Made by a program: the position numbers and the translations under genes. From Bacteroidota bacterium (GTDB taxonomy: Bacteria; Bacteroidota; Ignavibacteria; Ignavibacteriales; Melioribacteraceae), in the NCBI GenBank assembly GCA_023397505.1, contig JAEWUC010000008.1, positions 62,001-126,000 on the forward strand: DNA of 64,000 nt. Reading direction: 5' to 3'. How positions within the stretch are numbered: position 1 is the first letter of the stretch; the number at the start of each line of letters is the position of its first letter. This document shows positions 46,874 through 54,606 of the stretch, piece after piece. Under the pieces are notes generated by a model. The model was not told the DNA's origin. It made no database searches and saw nothing but the letters and a program-made list of their open reading frames with translations.

Positions 46874-48268
46874 TTATGAAACACCAAGCTCAATTTTGTT
46901 TTTCAACATATTTATAGTGTCGGCCAGTTGAAAATCTGATTTTATCATATCATCTACGGAAGTTTGAGCGTGAATAACTGTAGAATGATCTCTTCCGCCG
47001 AAATGCAAACCGATAGTTTTTAAAGATGATTTTGTTAGTTGTTTTGATAAAAACATTGCTACTTGCCGTGCTAGAACAACTTCTTTGCGGCGGTTTTTCT
47101 CACGCACTTTATTTTCTTCAACTTTAAAATACTCGCAAACTATTTTGGTAATATAATCGATTGAAATGTTAACCTGTTTGTTTGTTGAAATCTCTCTAAC
47201 AGTTTGTTTAACCAAGTCTAAGTTTATCTCTTTGGAATTAAGGGATGAATTGGCAAGAAGTTTTATTAAGCAGCCCTCAAGCTCCCGAATGTTTGATGTT
47301 ATATTATGAGCAATATACTCTATAATTTCGTTTGATAAATCGATGCCGTAAGCACTGCTTTTATTTTTTAAGATTGCAATGCGGGTTTCAAAATCCGGAG
47401 GTTGAATATCGGCAGATAAGCCCCAAGAAAATCTTGAAATCATTCTCTCGTTCAATCCTTTTAAGTCTTTAGGCGGTTTGTCGCTGGAAAGAATTATTTG
47501 TTTGCCAGTTTGGTGAAGCGAATTGAATATTTGGAAAAATAAATCCTGCGTTTTTTCTTTTCCAACAAGGAATTGAATATCGTCGATAATTAAAACATCC
47601 ATACTTTTATAAAAAGCGGAAAATTCATTTATACGATCTGCTTGAACGGCTTCAATAAATTCTACTGTAAATGCATCTGAAGAAAGATATATTATTTTCT
47701 TTTCGGGAGATCGTTCGATTATTTTATTTCCAATAGCATGTATTAAGTGTGTTTTTCCTAACCCAACGCCGCCATAAATAAATAGCGGGTTAAAAGATGT
47801 TTGTCCGGGATTTTCGGCAACAGCAATTGCCGCCGCCCTCGCTAGTTGATTGTTTTCACCCTTAATAAAATTTTCAAAAACATATTTTGGAATTAAATAA
47901 TTATCGAAATCATTCTTTTCACTTGTTTGAACATGTTGTGTTGCCGGGGGATGTTTGGTCTCTAATTCTTTTTCTATTTGATCTTCTTTCTCTTCTAAAA
48001 TTATATAAACCAGTTTTCCGTTAGGGCCTAAAACTTGGGACAGGGTTTTGTTTATTAAAGTATTGTAATGTTCTTCTATCCACTCTATGAAGAAATTATT
48101 GGGTACATGAATTTTAAGAATGTTTTCTTCTATTTCAAACGGCTTGATAGGAAGGAACCACGTATTATATGTGATGTATGGTACGTTCTCTTTTATAATG
48201 CTAAGACATTCTTTCCAAATATCTTTAGGGTCTTTTTCAATAACTAACTTTACGGGAGAGGTGTTCAT
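46874..48268 (-). CDS. dnaA: Chromosomal replication initiator DnaA
   Basis: DnaA binds DnaA boxes at oriC and melts the origin. Reading from the ATG at 48268 gives 464 residues; a GTG nine bases upstream is also possible but lies inside a DnaA box. Domain I (about 10-90) has WKECLSIIKENVPYITYNTW. Domain III AAA+ has FNPLFIYGGVGLGKTHLIHA (Walker A) and VLIIDDIQFLVGKEKTQDLF (Walker B). Domain IV has KTIGLHFGGRDHSTVIHA, the DNA-binding signature. It heads the leftward dnaA-dnaN-recF cluster. Confidence 0.97.
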   Translation of the reverse strand: MNTSPVKLVIEKDPKDIWKECLSIIKENVPYITYNTWFLPIKPFEIEENILKIHVPNNFFIEWIEEHYNTLINKTLSQVLGPNGKLVYIILEEKEDQIEKELETKHPPATQHVQTSEKNDFDNYLIPKYVFENFIKGENNQLARAAAIAVAENPGQTSFNPLFIYGGVGLGKTHLIHAIGNKIIERSPEKKIIYLSSDAFTVEFIEAVQADRINEFSAFYKSMDVLIIDDIQFLVGKEKTQDLFFQIFNSLHQTGKQIILSSDKPPKDLKGLNERMISRFSWGLSADIQPPDFETRIAILKNKSSAYGIDLSNEIIEYIAHNITSNIRELEGCLIKLLANSSLNSKEINLDLVKQTVREISTNKQVNISIDYITKIVCEYFKVEENKVREKNRRKEVVLARQVAMFLSKQLTKSSLKTIGLHFGGRDHSTVIHAQTSVDDMIKSDFQLADTINMLKNKIELGVS

Positions 48269-48269
48269 T

Positions 48270-48637
48270 TTATCCACAAATTAAGGTTACAGAATAGAGA
48301 TTAAAAAATCCCTATCAAAACTTGATTTTATTGTTTTTAAAAAGTTATCAACAAACTATTAACATTAATAAAGGCGACTAAACCATTATTTTTTAAACAT
48401 TTGAATGGGCGATTTAAAAAAAGCAAACAAAAATAGCCTAAATTTTATTAAAACCAACCCACCATTTATAATAGTGAAACGTTTCACAAGTTAGAGTTAT
48501 TAACAACTTATTAACATGTTTTTCTGGGCGCCACTTAACGATGAAAATAGGTTTTAAGATTATATTCTGCAAATTAAATTTTGCAAAAAGTTGCCATCAA
48601 ACTAACTTTGTGTTATAAAATTTTAAGAAGGCCCAAA
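48270..48637. other. Candidate oriC upstream of dnaA
   Basis: The 368 bp region between dnaA and the asparaginase gene has a perfect DnaA box TTATCCACA (48270-48278), TTATCAACA (48345-48353) and two copies of TTATTAACA (48497-48505, 48508-48516) whose starts are 11 bp apart, one helical turn. A near match CTATTAACA is at 48356-48364. The DNA is AT-rich. The position beside dnaA and the start of the leftward gyrA-dnaA gene run fit an origin. Confidence 0.7.
48474..48487. promoter_or_regulatory. Perfect 14-bp palindrome GTGAAACGTTTCAC
   Basis: It lies inside the candidate oriC, 10 bp from the tandem TTATTAACA words. The two heptamers of the ParB site parS (GTTTCAC and GTGAAAC) are both present but in swapped order. 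The core TGAAACGTTTCA also fits a LacI-family operator. It is not a standard parS. Confidence 0.6.
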
Positions 48638-49618
48638 TTGAAAAGAATATTAGTTGTTTTTACAGGCGGAACTTTCTCAATGAAGATCGATGAAAAGACT
48701 AATTCTGCCGTACCTTTTTTTCATGGAAACGATTTAATTAAACTTATTCCACAAGCAAAGGAGCTTGCAGAGATATCTGTTTACGAATATGGTAATTATC
48801 CTGGTCCGCACATAACGCCTGAACTAATGTTGGATCTTTCAAAAAAGACACAAATATTTGCCGACGACAAGAATATAGACGGAATTATTATTACTCATGG
48901 AACAGATACGCTTGAAGAAACGGCTTACTTTTTAGATCTTACAGTCAAAACGGAAAAACCAATCATTGTTATCGGCGCAATGAAAACAAGTTCGGAACCA
49001 GATTGGGATGGACCAAAAAATCTTTTAGATGCAATTCATATTATTAATAACGCTAATAGTACAGGAATAGGCGTACTTGTTTGTTTGAATGGTGAAATAA
49101 ACGCGGCTAGCGAAGTTACAAAAACGCATACGGAAGATATTGAAACATTTCACAGTTTAGATTTCGGTGCGCTTGGTTTTGTTGATAGGGGAAGAGTTGT
49201 TTTTAATCGGCTGCCCCGAAAACTTGAAGTTTTTCAAACAGACAGAATTAATACTAATGTAGATTTAATAAAAGTTTACGCAGGAATGAATGAAAAATTT
49301 TTCAAATATTCTGCGGAAAGCGGCGCGGAAGGAGTTGTTGTTGAAGCAATGGGTGTTGGAAATGTTCCGCCCAAAACATTTGAGGGAATAAAATATATTG
49401 TTGAAAAAAACATCCCGGCTGTTCTTGTTTCCCGTTGCCCTGCCGGTGAAACGCTTGATATTTATGGTTATCCCGGCGCAGGTAAATGGCTGAAAGAAAT
49501 GGGGGTAATTTTTTCAGATTATTTAAACGGACAGAAAGCAAGAATAAAATTAATTATATGTCTTGGAATCACTAGAGATATAAACGAGCTCCGTAAAATG
49601 TTCGAATATAATAGATGA
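48638..49618 (+). CDS. Type I asparaginase-like protein
   Basis: The 326-residue protein hydrolyses asparagine to aspartate and ammonia if it follows its family. RILVVFTGGTFSM near the N-terminus carries the first catalytic Thr, and IITHGTDTLEETAYFLDL carries the second catalytic Thr-Asp (TDT) motif. The C-terminal domain has GVVVEAMGVGNVPPKTF and SRCPAGETLDIYGYPGAG. I chose the TTG at 48638 because AAGAAGG precedes it by six bases and the family starts with the beta-strand RILVV. A longer reading from ATG 48581 adds 19 unlikely residues. No signal peptide, so cytoplasmic. Confidence 0.85.
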   Translation: MKRILVVFTGGTFSMKIDEKTNSAVPFFHGNDLIKLIPQAKELAEISVYEYGNYPGPHITPELMLDLSKKTQIFADDKNIDGIIITHGTDTLEETAYFLDLTVKTEKPIIVIGAMKTSSEPDWDGPKNLLDAIHIINNANSTGIGVLVCLNGEINAASEVTKTHTEDIETFHSLDFGALGFVDRGRVVFNRLPRKLEVFQTDRINTNVDLIKVYAGMNEKFFKYSAESGAEGVVVEAMGVGNVPPKTFEGIKYIVEKNIPAVLVSRCPAGETLDIYGYPGAGKWLKEMGVIFSDYLNGQKARIKLIICLGITRDINELRKMFEYNR

Positions 49619-50148
49619 ATGTGAACAATAAACCAATTTTAGATTTCATAAAACCATGGATATCTTCCATTCTTCTATTGCCTATTATGGTTTTCTTTGC
49701 GGCAAGCAGTTCAAAATTTCACTTTATAGATTATGTTAATCTTTTAATTCACGAAGGCGGACACGGGATTTTCAGCTTCTTTGGAAAATTTATTTATACC
49801 CTCGGCGGAACGCTTGCACAAATAATTATTCCGGGAATGTTTGTTGTTTACTATTACATTGTCCGTAAAAAAATTTTGATGCAGATATTTCTTGTTTGGC
49901 TCGGCGAGAATTTTATCAACATTAGTATTTATGCTGCAGACGCAAGAGCACACCAACTCCCGCTGCTCGGAGGAAATAAAGTTTATCACGATTGGACTTA
50001 TATCTTAAATGAAACAGGCTTAATTCTTTATGATTACGAAGTAGGAAGATTTTTTTATTGGCTTGGAATTATTTCTTTTATAATATCTTTTGTAGTGCCG
50101 CTATTTATTAAACCAGCTCTTTCGGCAAAGATTAATCTTGATTTATAA
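49615..50148 (+). CDS. Membrane protein with HEGGH motif, unknown function
   Basis: The 177-residue protein has four or five membrane helices. The second region carries VNLLIHEGGHGIFSFFGKF, an HExxH zinc motif (His46, Glu47, His50) just after a helix. This resembles the layout of intramembrane M50-type peptidases, where HExxH lies near the membrane. The usual second M50 motif (NxxPxxxLDGG) is not seen, so a protease is unproven. A possible third ligand is not identifiable. It overlaps the asparaginase stop by 4 bp (ATGA), so translation is coupled. A bidirectional terminator follows. Confidence 0.75.
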   Translation: MNVNNKPILDFIKPWISSILLLPIMVFFAASSSKFHFIDYVNLLIHEGGHGIFSFFGKFIYTLGGTLAQIIIPGMFVVYYYIVRKKILMQIFLVWLGENFINISIYAADARAHQLPLLGGNKVYHDWTYILNETGLILYDYEVGRFFYWLGIISFIISFVVPLFIKPALSAKINLDL

Positions 50149-50176
50149 TTATTTATACAAACGCTGTAAAAAAATA

Positions 50177-50197
50177 GGCCCGCACAAAGCGGGCTTT
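50177..50197. terminator. Bidirectional terminator between convergent genes
   Basis: GCCCGC / GCGGGC stem (50178-50183 and 50189-50194) with loop ACAAA. A tracts on the left and T tracts on the right make it usable from both directions; it lies between the convergent genes ending at 50148 and 50223. Confidence 0.85.
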
Positions 50198-50222
50198 AAT
50201 TTTGCGCGACATTCAAAATAAA

Positions 50223-51521
50223 TTATATGAACAATAATTGAATAATTATGAAAATAGGCAGCAAAACAATTAATGAAAACTTATACATATATGCGAAGAA
50301 ACTGGGCATTTTAATATTATTTTCTTCAGCAACAGCTTTAACCATAAAGTTAGGACCGTTTCCTATATACGTCATGCTGCCAAATAAAACTGCGCCAACC
50401 GAAATAGCTTTTAATAATTCTTCCGGAATACCCGCAACCAAAGTGCCGGTTGTAATTCCCAAACCTTTTGCAAGTTGATGGAATGTAACTGCCGTAGGAG
50501 TATTATCGAGGAAACTGCTTAAAGCGCCGGTGTAATAATAAAATTGATTTGCAAAAGTTACACCGAGACTTTTAGCATTGGCCTCAAGAAAGAGTAAGCA
50601 CGGAACCATCGTAATAAAAATACCGAGAAATAGATAAGCAACTTCTTTAATTGGTTCCCAAGTAAAATTGTTTGATGTTCTTACAATCTTGGTTGTAAAA
50701 AGAATAGATAAAATAGCCATTCCGGCAATAACTGCCTCCCTAATGAATTTATAATATTCATTATGCTCAATGAACGGAAGATATTGCGGATTTAAAAAAG
50801 CAACAGCCAACACGACCCCGGCCAACCAAACAAAATTCAATTTTCCTTCCAATTTAATCGGGCGGATATTTGTTGTGTCACGCTTAATAGCAGAAGCAGG
50901 CTCCTTCTTATAAAAATATGAATCCACTATAAAATAAATAATTAACAACAATGCGTTTGAAACAAGCCACTCGGGCCCAAGTTTAAAAAACCAGGTAAAT
51001 GGTGCGCCGCGCAAGTACATCATAAACAACGGCGGATCGCCAAGCGGTGTTAATAAACCGCCGCAATTAGCAATAATTCCAATGAAGAATAATATTGTAT
51101 GAACTTTGAAAGTTCTTTCTTTATTTGTCTGAATAACCGGGCGTATTAATAGCATTGCCGCACCCGTTGTTCCCATAAATGAAGCAAGCACAGCTCCGAT
51201 GCCGAGAAACATAGTATTAATTATCGGCTTGGCTTCAATGTCGCCGGATAAATAAATTCCACCGGTAATTGTAAATAGCGCGCCGAGCAGAATTAAGAAC
51301 GGCACATAATCAAAAAGCATTGTTTCGTAAAGACGATGCCAGAATCCGGCAGTAAGAAGATATATTACAGTAGGAATGCTCAACACTACTGCGATTATAA
51401 GTTTGTTCGAGTTCTTTTCCCAAAAGTGATTCCAGAATAACGGGAATATCGCGATTGACAAAAGCATTAATAAAAACGGCACAAGACTTAATAGCGGGAT
51501 AGAAATAGAATGTGTTTCCAT
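50223..51521 (-). CDS. NhaD-type sodium:proton antiporter / citrate-transporter family
   Basis: The protein (432 residues from the ATG at 51521; a TTG nine bases further upstream is possible) has about 11-12 membrane helices. The family motif FLDNTPTAVTFHQLAKGLG and the loop GNGPNFMVKAVAEENNIKMP match the IT-superfamily NhaD/arsenite-citrate group. GGLLTPLGDPPLFMMYLRG is the other hairpin motif. Members exchange Na+ for H+ or carry citrate or arsenite. No arsenic or citrate genes are near, so an Na+/H+ role is favoured but not shown. GGA lies six bases before the chosen start. Confidence 0.85.
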   Translation of the reverse strand: METHSISIPLLSLVPFLLMLLSIAIFPLFWNHFWEKNSNKLIIAVVLSIPTVIYLLTAGFWHRLYETMLFDYVPFLILLGALFTITGGIYLSGDIEAKPIINTMFLGIGAVLASFMGTTGAAMLLIRPVIQTNKERTFKVHTILFFIGIIANCGGLLTPLGDPPLFMMYLRGAPFTWFFKLGPEWLVSNALLLIIYFIVDSYFYKKEPASAIKRDTTNIRPIKLEGKLNFVWLAGVVLAVAFLNPQYLPFIEHNEYYKFIREAVIAGMAILSILFTTKIVRTSNNFTWEPIKEVAYLFLGIFITMVPCLLFLEANAKSLGVTFANQFYYYTGALSSFLDNTPTAVTFHQLAKGLGITTGTLVAGIPEELLKAISVGAVLFGSMTYIGNGPNFMVKAVAEENNIKMPSFFAYMYKFSLIVLLPIFIIIQLLFI

Positions 51522-51608
51522 GATGTCCAAATAATGTTATTTAAAGTTGTGCAAAACTATACGACGGTGTCCTAATAAGCAATAAAAATTTTTATTATCG
51601 CTTAAAAT

Positions 51609-51640
51609 AATTAGGCCCGGAGGTGATTCCGAGCCTAATT
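51609..51640 (-). terminator. Terminator after mscL
   Basis: On the minus strand AATTAGGCTCGGAA pairs imperfectly with TCCGGGCCTAATT around a short loop, followed by TATTTT, 18 bp beyond the mscL stop. Confidence 0.7.
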
Positions 51641-51657
51641 TAGAAGGGAAATGAAGT

Positions 51658-52059
51658 TTATTTACCGGATTTTAGAAGGTCTCTTATTTCGCTAAGAAGC
51701 ACTACTTCCTCAGTTGGCTTTGGCGGAGCGGGCTTGGCTTCTTCTTTTTTCTTCAAAGAGTTCATCGCCTTGATAACCATAAAGATCGCCCAGGCAACAA
51801 TTATAAAATCTATAACAGTATTAATGAAAACGCCGTATTTAATTACAACGGCTGGAGAATTTTCAACGGCCTCTTTTAGCGTAATTGTAAGATTACTGAA
51901 ATCGATTCCGCCAACCAGCAGGCCAATAGGCGGCATAATAACATCGTTAACAATAGAGGAAACAATTTTTCCGAATGCGGCCCCGATGATTATACCAACG
52001 GCCATATCAACAACGTTTCCCCGCATTGCAAAAGATTTAAATTCTTGTAGAAGTTTCAT
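51658..52059 (-). CDS. mscL: Large-conductance mechanosensitive channel
   Basis: MscL opens under membrane tension to release solutes after osmotic downshock. The 133 residues contain the pore helix motif RGNVVDMAVGIIIGAAFGKIVSSIVND and VIMPPIGLLVGG, the second helix with FINTVIDFIIVAWAIFMVIKAMN, and a charged C-terminal helix (LSEIRDLLKS). The layout is complete. An AGGA site precedes the ATG. Confidence 0.97.
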   Translation of the reverse strand: MKLLQEFKSFAMRGNVVDMAVGIIIGAAFGKIVSSIVNDVIMPPIGLLVGGIDFSNLTITLKEAVENSPAVVIKYGVFINTVIDFIIVAWAIFMVIKAMNSLKKKEEAKPAPPKPTEEVVLLSEIRDLLKSGK

Positions 52060-52095
52060 TTTTCCTCCGTGATGAAATTAATAAATGTAAAGCCC

Positions 52096-53907
52096 TTATT
52101 TTTTTATTAAATCGTTTTTATGAAGCCAGTCCGAAACTAACGAAGTTGAATTATAATTTCCGTGTCCGCCGCCCTCAATTTTAATAAAATCAATTTTATA
52201 GCCGGAGGCTTTCAATTTCTCAACAAAATTTTCTGTGTGAGAAATGTCTAACGAATGATCCTCTGTTCCGTGTATTACTAAGAATGGAATAGCTCTTTCA
52301 TGATTAAAAAATTTGCTCATATCATATTCCGGTTTTTCATTCACATAATTAAACGGAATGCCGGAAATTACAATTCCCGCGTCAAACATATCAGGATATA
52401 ATAAGCCGTAACGCCAAACGCCGTATCCTCCCATCGAGAATCCATGCAAAATTATTTTATCTATATTAAATACTTTCTTAACAGAATGACATAATTGAAT
52501 AATGTCTTTTTCGGTATTGCCCACATACCAAGAACTTAAATCTCTTCCTCTTGGAGCGATAAAAATGAAATTATCATTCGAAAAATTCTTTGCCGCGTTT
52601 TTTATGCTTTTAATCTCATCAACGCCGCTGCCGTGAAGAACAAGCATAAGATTATACTTTTTGTTGATGTCGAAACTAGCCGGCAGAATAATTGAAAACT
52701 GTTGAAGGGTTGAATCAACCGGGGAATTAAACGCGCTTAAGATATAGCCGGAACCGTTAAATATTGTTTTTTCGTTTGTAAACTGATTTATAAAGGTGGA
52801 TAAGGTTTCGAACGTATTTTTGATTATTGAAATATTATCTCGGCCATTAAAATTATTTATTAATCTTTTTAGCTCGTTAATGTGAAAGATTATGGTTTGC
52901 CCGCTCAATTTAATTTCTTCATTCTGAGTTGTCCCTGTTAATAATTTAATTATGTGCGAGGATTGTTCGAAATTATCTGAATTGTATTTGTAAACGTCGT
53001 CACTCCACTCTGTTGTGTCGTTTAGCGTAGCGTTAATTTTATATAGACCATTGTTTCTTGGAAGCTTTGCGGAATATCTAATTTTATTAATACCGGGTAA
53101 AAGAGTTTTTATTATTGTTTTTTTTATAGGAGTTATACCATAGCCCCCAATTTCAATTTTAATTTTTGATTTGATTTTTTTTGCACTTCTTACAAAAAGA
53201 TCAATCGAATTTTTTCTGCCGCTTGTGACCCGCTCTTTAACTTTGCCTGTTATAAAATTGTTATGCTTTTTAGATAACGAAAACTTTAGCGGCATAAATT
53301 TTCGTTGATTTGTCCGCTCGGTGTCGTAATCATCCTCAACAAGTTTTTGGATGATGCGGGAACCGTCGTCGTTTTGACTGATGTATACAATGTTAATCCC
53401 GGCGGTATTGTTCTTGACCGGGTGAAAAGGATAAACATTATTCCAAGGAATTCTAATTTTATAAAAAGCGGTTTTATTTGTTGAATCAATTGTAATTTCG
53501 GGAATAGGTGGCGTATCATAATCGGGAAAGTAAGTTCCGTCTTTATTTACAAGTACGGAGATCGCTTTTTTGTTTTCGAGAGAAAAACCGAAACCGTAGA
53601 ATTTATTAGAACTTTCTTTTTCGTTTTCGTCAGGTGTCACAAAGTTTATATAAAAACCGTCGCCGTGCCGCCAACTTCTTTCACCGTCCTTAAAGTGATT
53701 GTCTTTTACTTCTGCGTTAAAAAGTAATTCATGATTGTTAAATGAAATCGAAACTTTAACTTTTGGCAGGGGCGTGTCCGACGGCAGCCATAAATCTGTC
53801 CACAAATTTTCTTTTATGGTAATTTCTTTTGGAATACTATTTTGACAAAAAAGAATTTTTGTTGATAACAAGAAAATGATAAAAATGGCTCTGAGTAAGT
53901 AATTCAT
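52096..53907 (-). CDS. Secreted esterase-type alpha/beta hydrolase with CBM9-like N-domain
   Basis: The 603-residue protein has a signal peptide (about 1-21). A beta domain of the CBM9/DOMON-like type follows (about 22-200; VKVSISFNNHELLFNAEVKDN, RSWRHGDGFYINFVTPDE, AFYKIRIPWNNVYPFH), as seen in periplasmic sugar-binding modules. A middle region precedes the hydrolase domain (about 395-603), with LMLVLHGSGVDEIK, HGFSMGGYGVWRYGLLYP (Ser491), IHGTEDHSLDISHTE and EGGGHGNYN. This is the feruloyl/PHB-depolymerase-like esterase type. A role on plant-polymer esters is inference. It has no T9SS tail. Confidence 0.8.
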   Translation of the reverse strand: MNYLLRAIFIIFLLSTKILFCQNSIPKEITIKENLWTDLWLPSDTPLPKVKVSISFNNHELLFNAEVKDNHFKDGERSWRHGDGFYINFVTPDENEKESSNKFYGFGFSLENKKAISVLVNKDGTYFPDYDTPPIPEITIDSTNKTAFYKIRIPWNNVYPFHPVKNNTAGINIVYISQNDDGSRIIQKLVEDDYDTERTNQRKFMPLKFSLSKKHNNFITGKVKERVTSGRKNSIDLFVRSAKKIKSKIKIEIGGYGITPIKKTIIKTLLPGINKIRYSAKLPRNNGLYKINATLNDTTEWSDDVYKYNSDNFEQSSHIIKLLTGTTQNEEIKLSGQTIIFHINELKRLINNFNGRDNISIIKNTFETLSTFINQFTNEKTIFNGSGYILSAFNSPVDSTLQQFSIILPASFDINKKYNLMLVLHGSGVDEIKSIKNAAKNFSNDNFIFIAPRGRDLSSWYVGNTEKDIIQLCHSVKKVFNIDKIILHGFSMGGYGVWRYGLLYPDMFDAGIVISGIPFNYVNEKPEYDMSKFFNHERAIPFLVIHGTEDHSLDISHTENFVEKLKASGYKIDFIKIEGGGHGNYNSTSLVSDWLHKNDLIKK

Positions 53908-53943
53908 ATTATACCGGATTAGTAGGAAAATATTTTGTGATAA

Positions 53944-54435
53944 TTAACCGTCGTAGTCTTCTAATAATTTTTCTGCGTTTAAAACTTCCTGACAGTTAAC
54001 AAATATTTTAAAACCGCCCTCTTTAAGTTCATCTGCTTCTCGAATTGAATAATTATTAATAAGATCTAAAGAAACATAAGGGTGGTGCGGAAGAAATTTT
54101 GAGAACAAATATGGATTGAGACCGGTTGATTTTAGATATTCTGTTATTCTCTGCGCGCGGCCGGCATCATCTTCTTCCAAAACACAAACCTTGCCCTCCA
54201 TAACTTCGTATTCGCTGTGTCTATTGCATAAAAAATGAATATCGTTTACAAACAAGCCGCATTCATTGCAGAAGGGCTCTAAGCAAATTATACAGACGCC
54301 CTCTGCGGGAATGCTTTTATGATTTGTGCATTCAACATCTTCTAAAAACAAAGTACCGCACTCCGGGCAAAAGTCATCTTCGTCTTTTACCGGATGATTG
54401 CAAAAAGAGCAAACTGAGTTTTCGATTTCTTTCAT
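53944..54435 (-). CDS. Zinc-ribbon/B-box-like protein with DUF2007-like tail
   Basis: From the ATG at 54435 the protein is 163 residues; an in-frame TTG at 54486 gives 180, but the longer start has no family support. A double zinc ribbon (CSFCNHPVKDEDDFCPECG) is followed by a B-box-like cysteine/histidine set (CTNHKSIPAEGVCIICLEPFCNECG, CNRHSE) and a C-terminal part (VCVLEEDDAGRAQRITEYL, FKIFVNCQEVLNAEKLLEDY) that resembles DUF2007 signal-transducing domains. All look like protein-binding modules. The function is unknown. It is probably cytoplasmic. Confidence 0.6.
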   Translation of the reverse strand: MKEIENSVCSFCNHPVKDEDDFCPECGTLFLEDVECTNHKSIPAEGVCIICLEPFCNECGLFVNDIHFLCNRHSEYEVMEGKVCVLEEDDAGRAQRITEYLKSTGLNPYLFSKFLPHHPYVSLDLINNYSIREADELKEGGFKIFVNCQEVLNAEKLLEDYDG

Positions 54436-54552
54436 TAATATTTCTTTTTTTTGATTTAACATAAAGAAATAAATGGCGTGTCTCAAGGAATTTTTATATT
54501 GATAAGAAAGCAGGAATCATAAAATTCAAGAATACTATCTAAACCGTTTAGA

Positions 54553-54579
54553 TAAAAAAAGACCGGGAATAACCCGGTC
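54553..54579 (-). terminator. Terminator of the nrf-porin operon
   Basis: On the minus strand GACCGGG-TTATT-CCCGGTC (54560-54578) is followed by a run of seven T, 28 bp past the porin stop. Confidence 0.92.
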
Positions 54580-54606
54580 ATATTCACACATAAATAATAT
54601 GATTAA

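Noticed and set aside
48474..48487. True parS site
   Set aside because: The heptamers are in the wrong order for parS, so it is reported only as an unusual palindrome.
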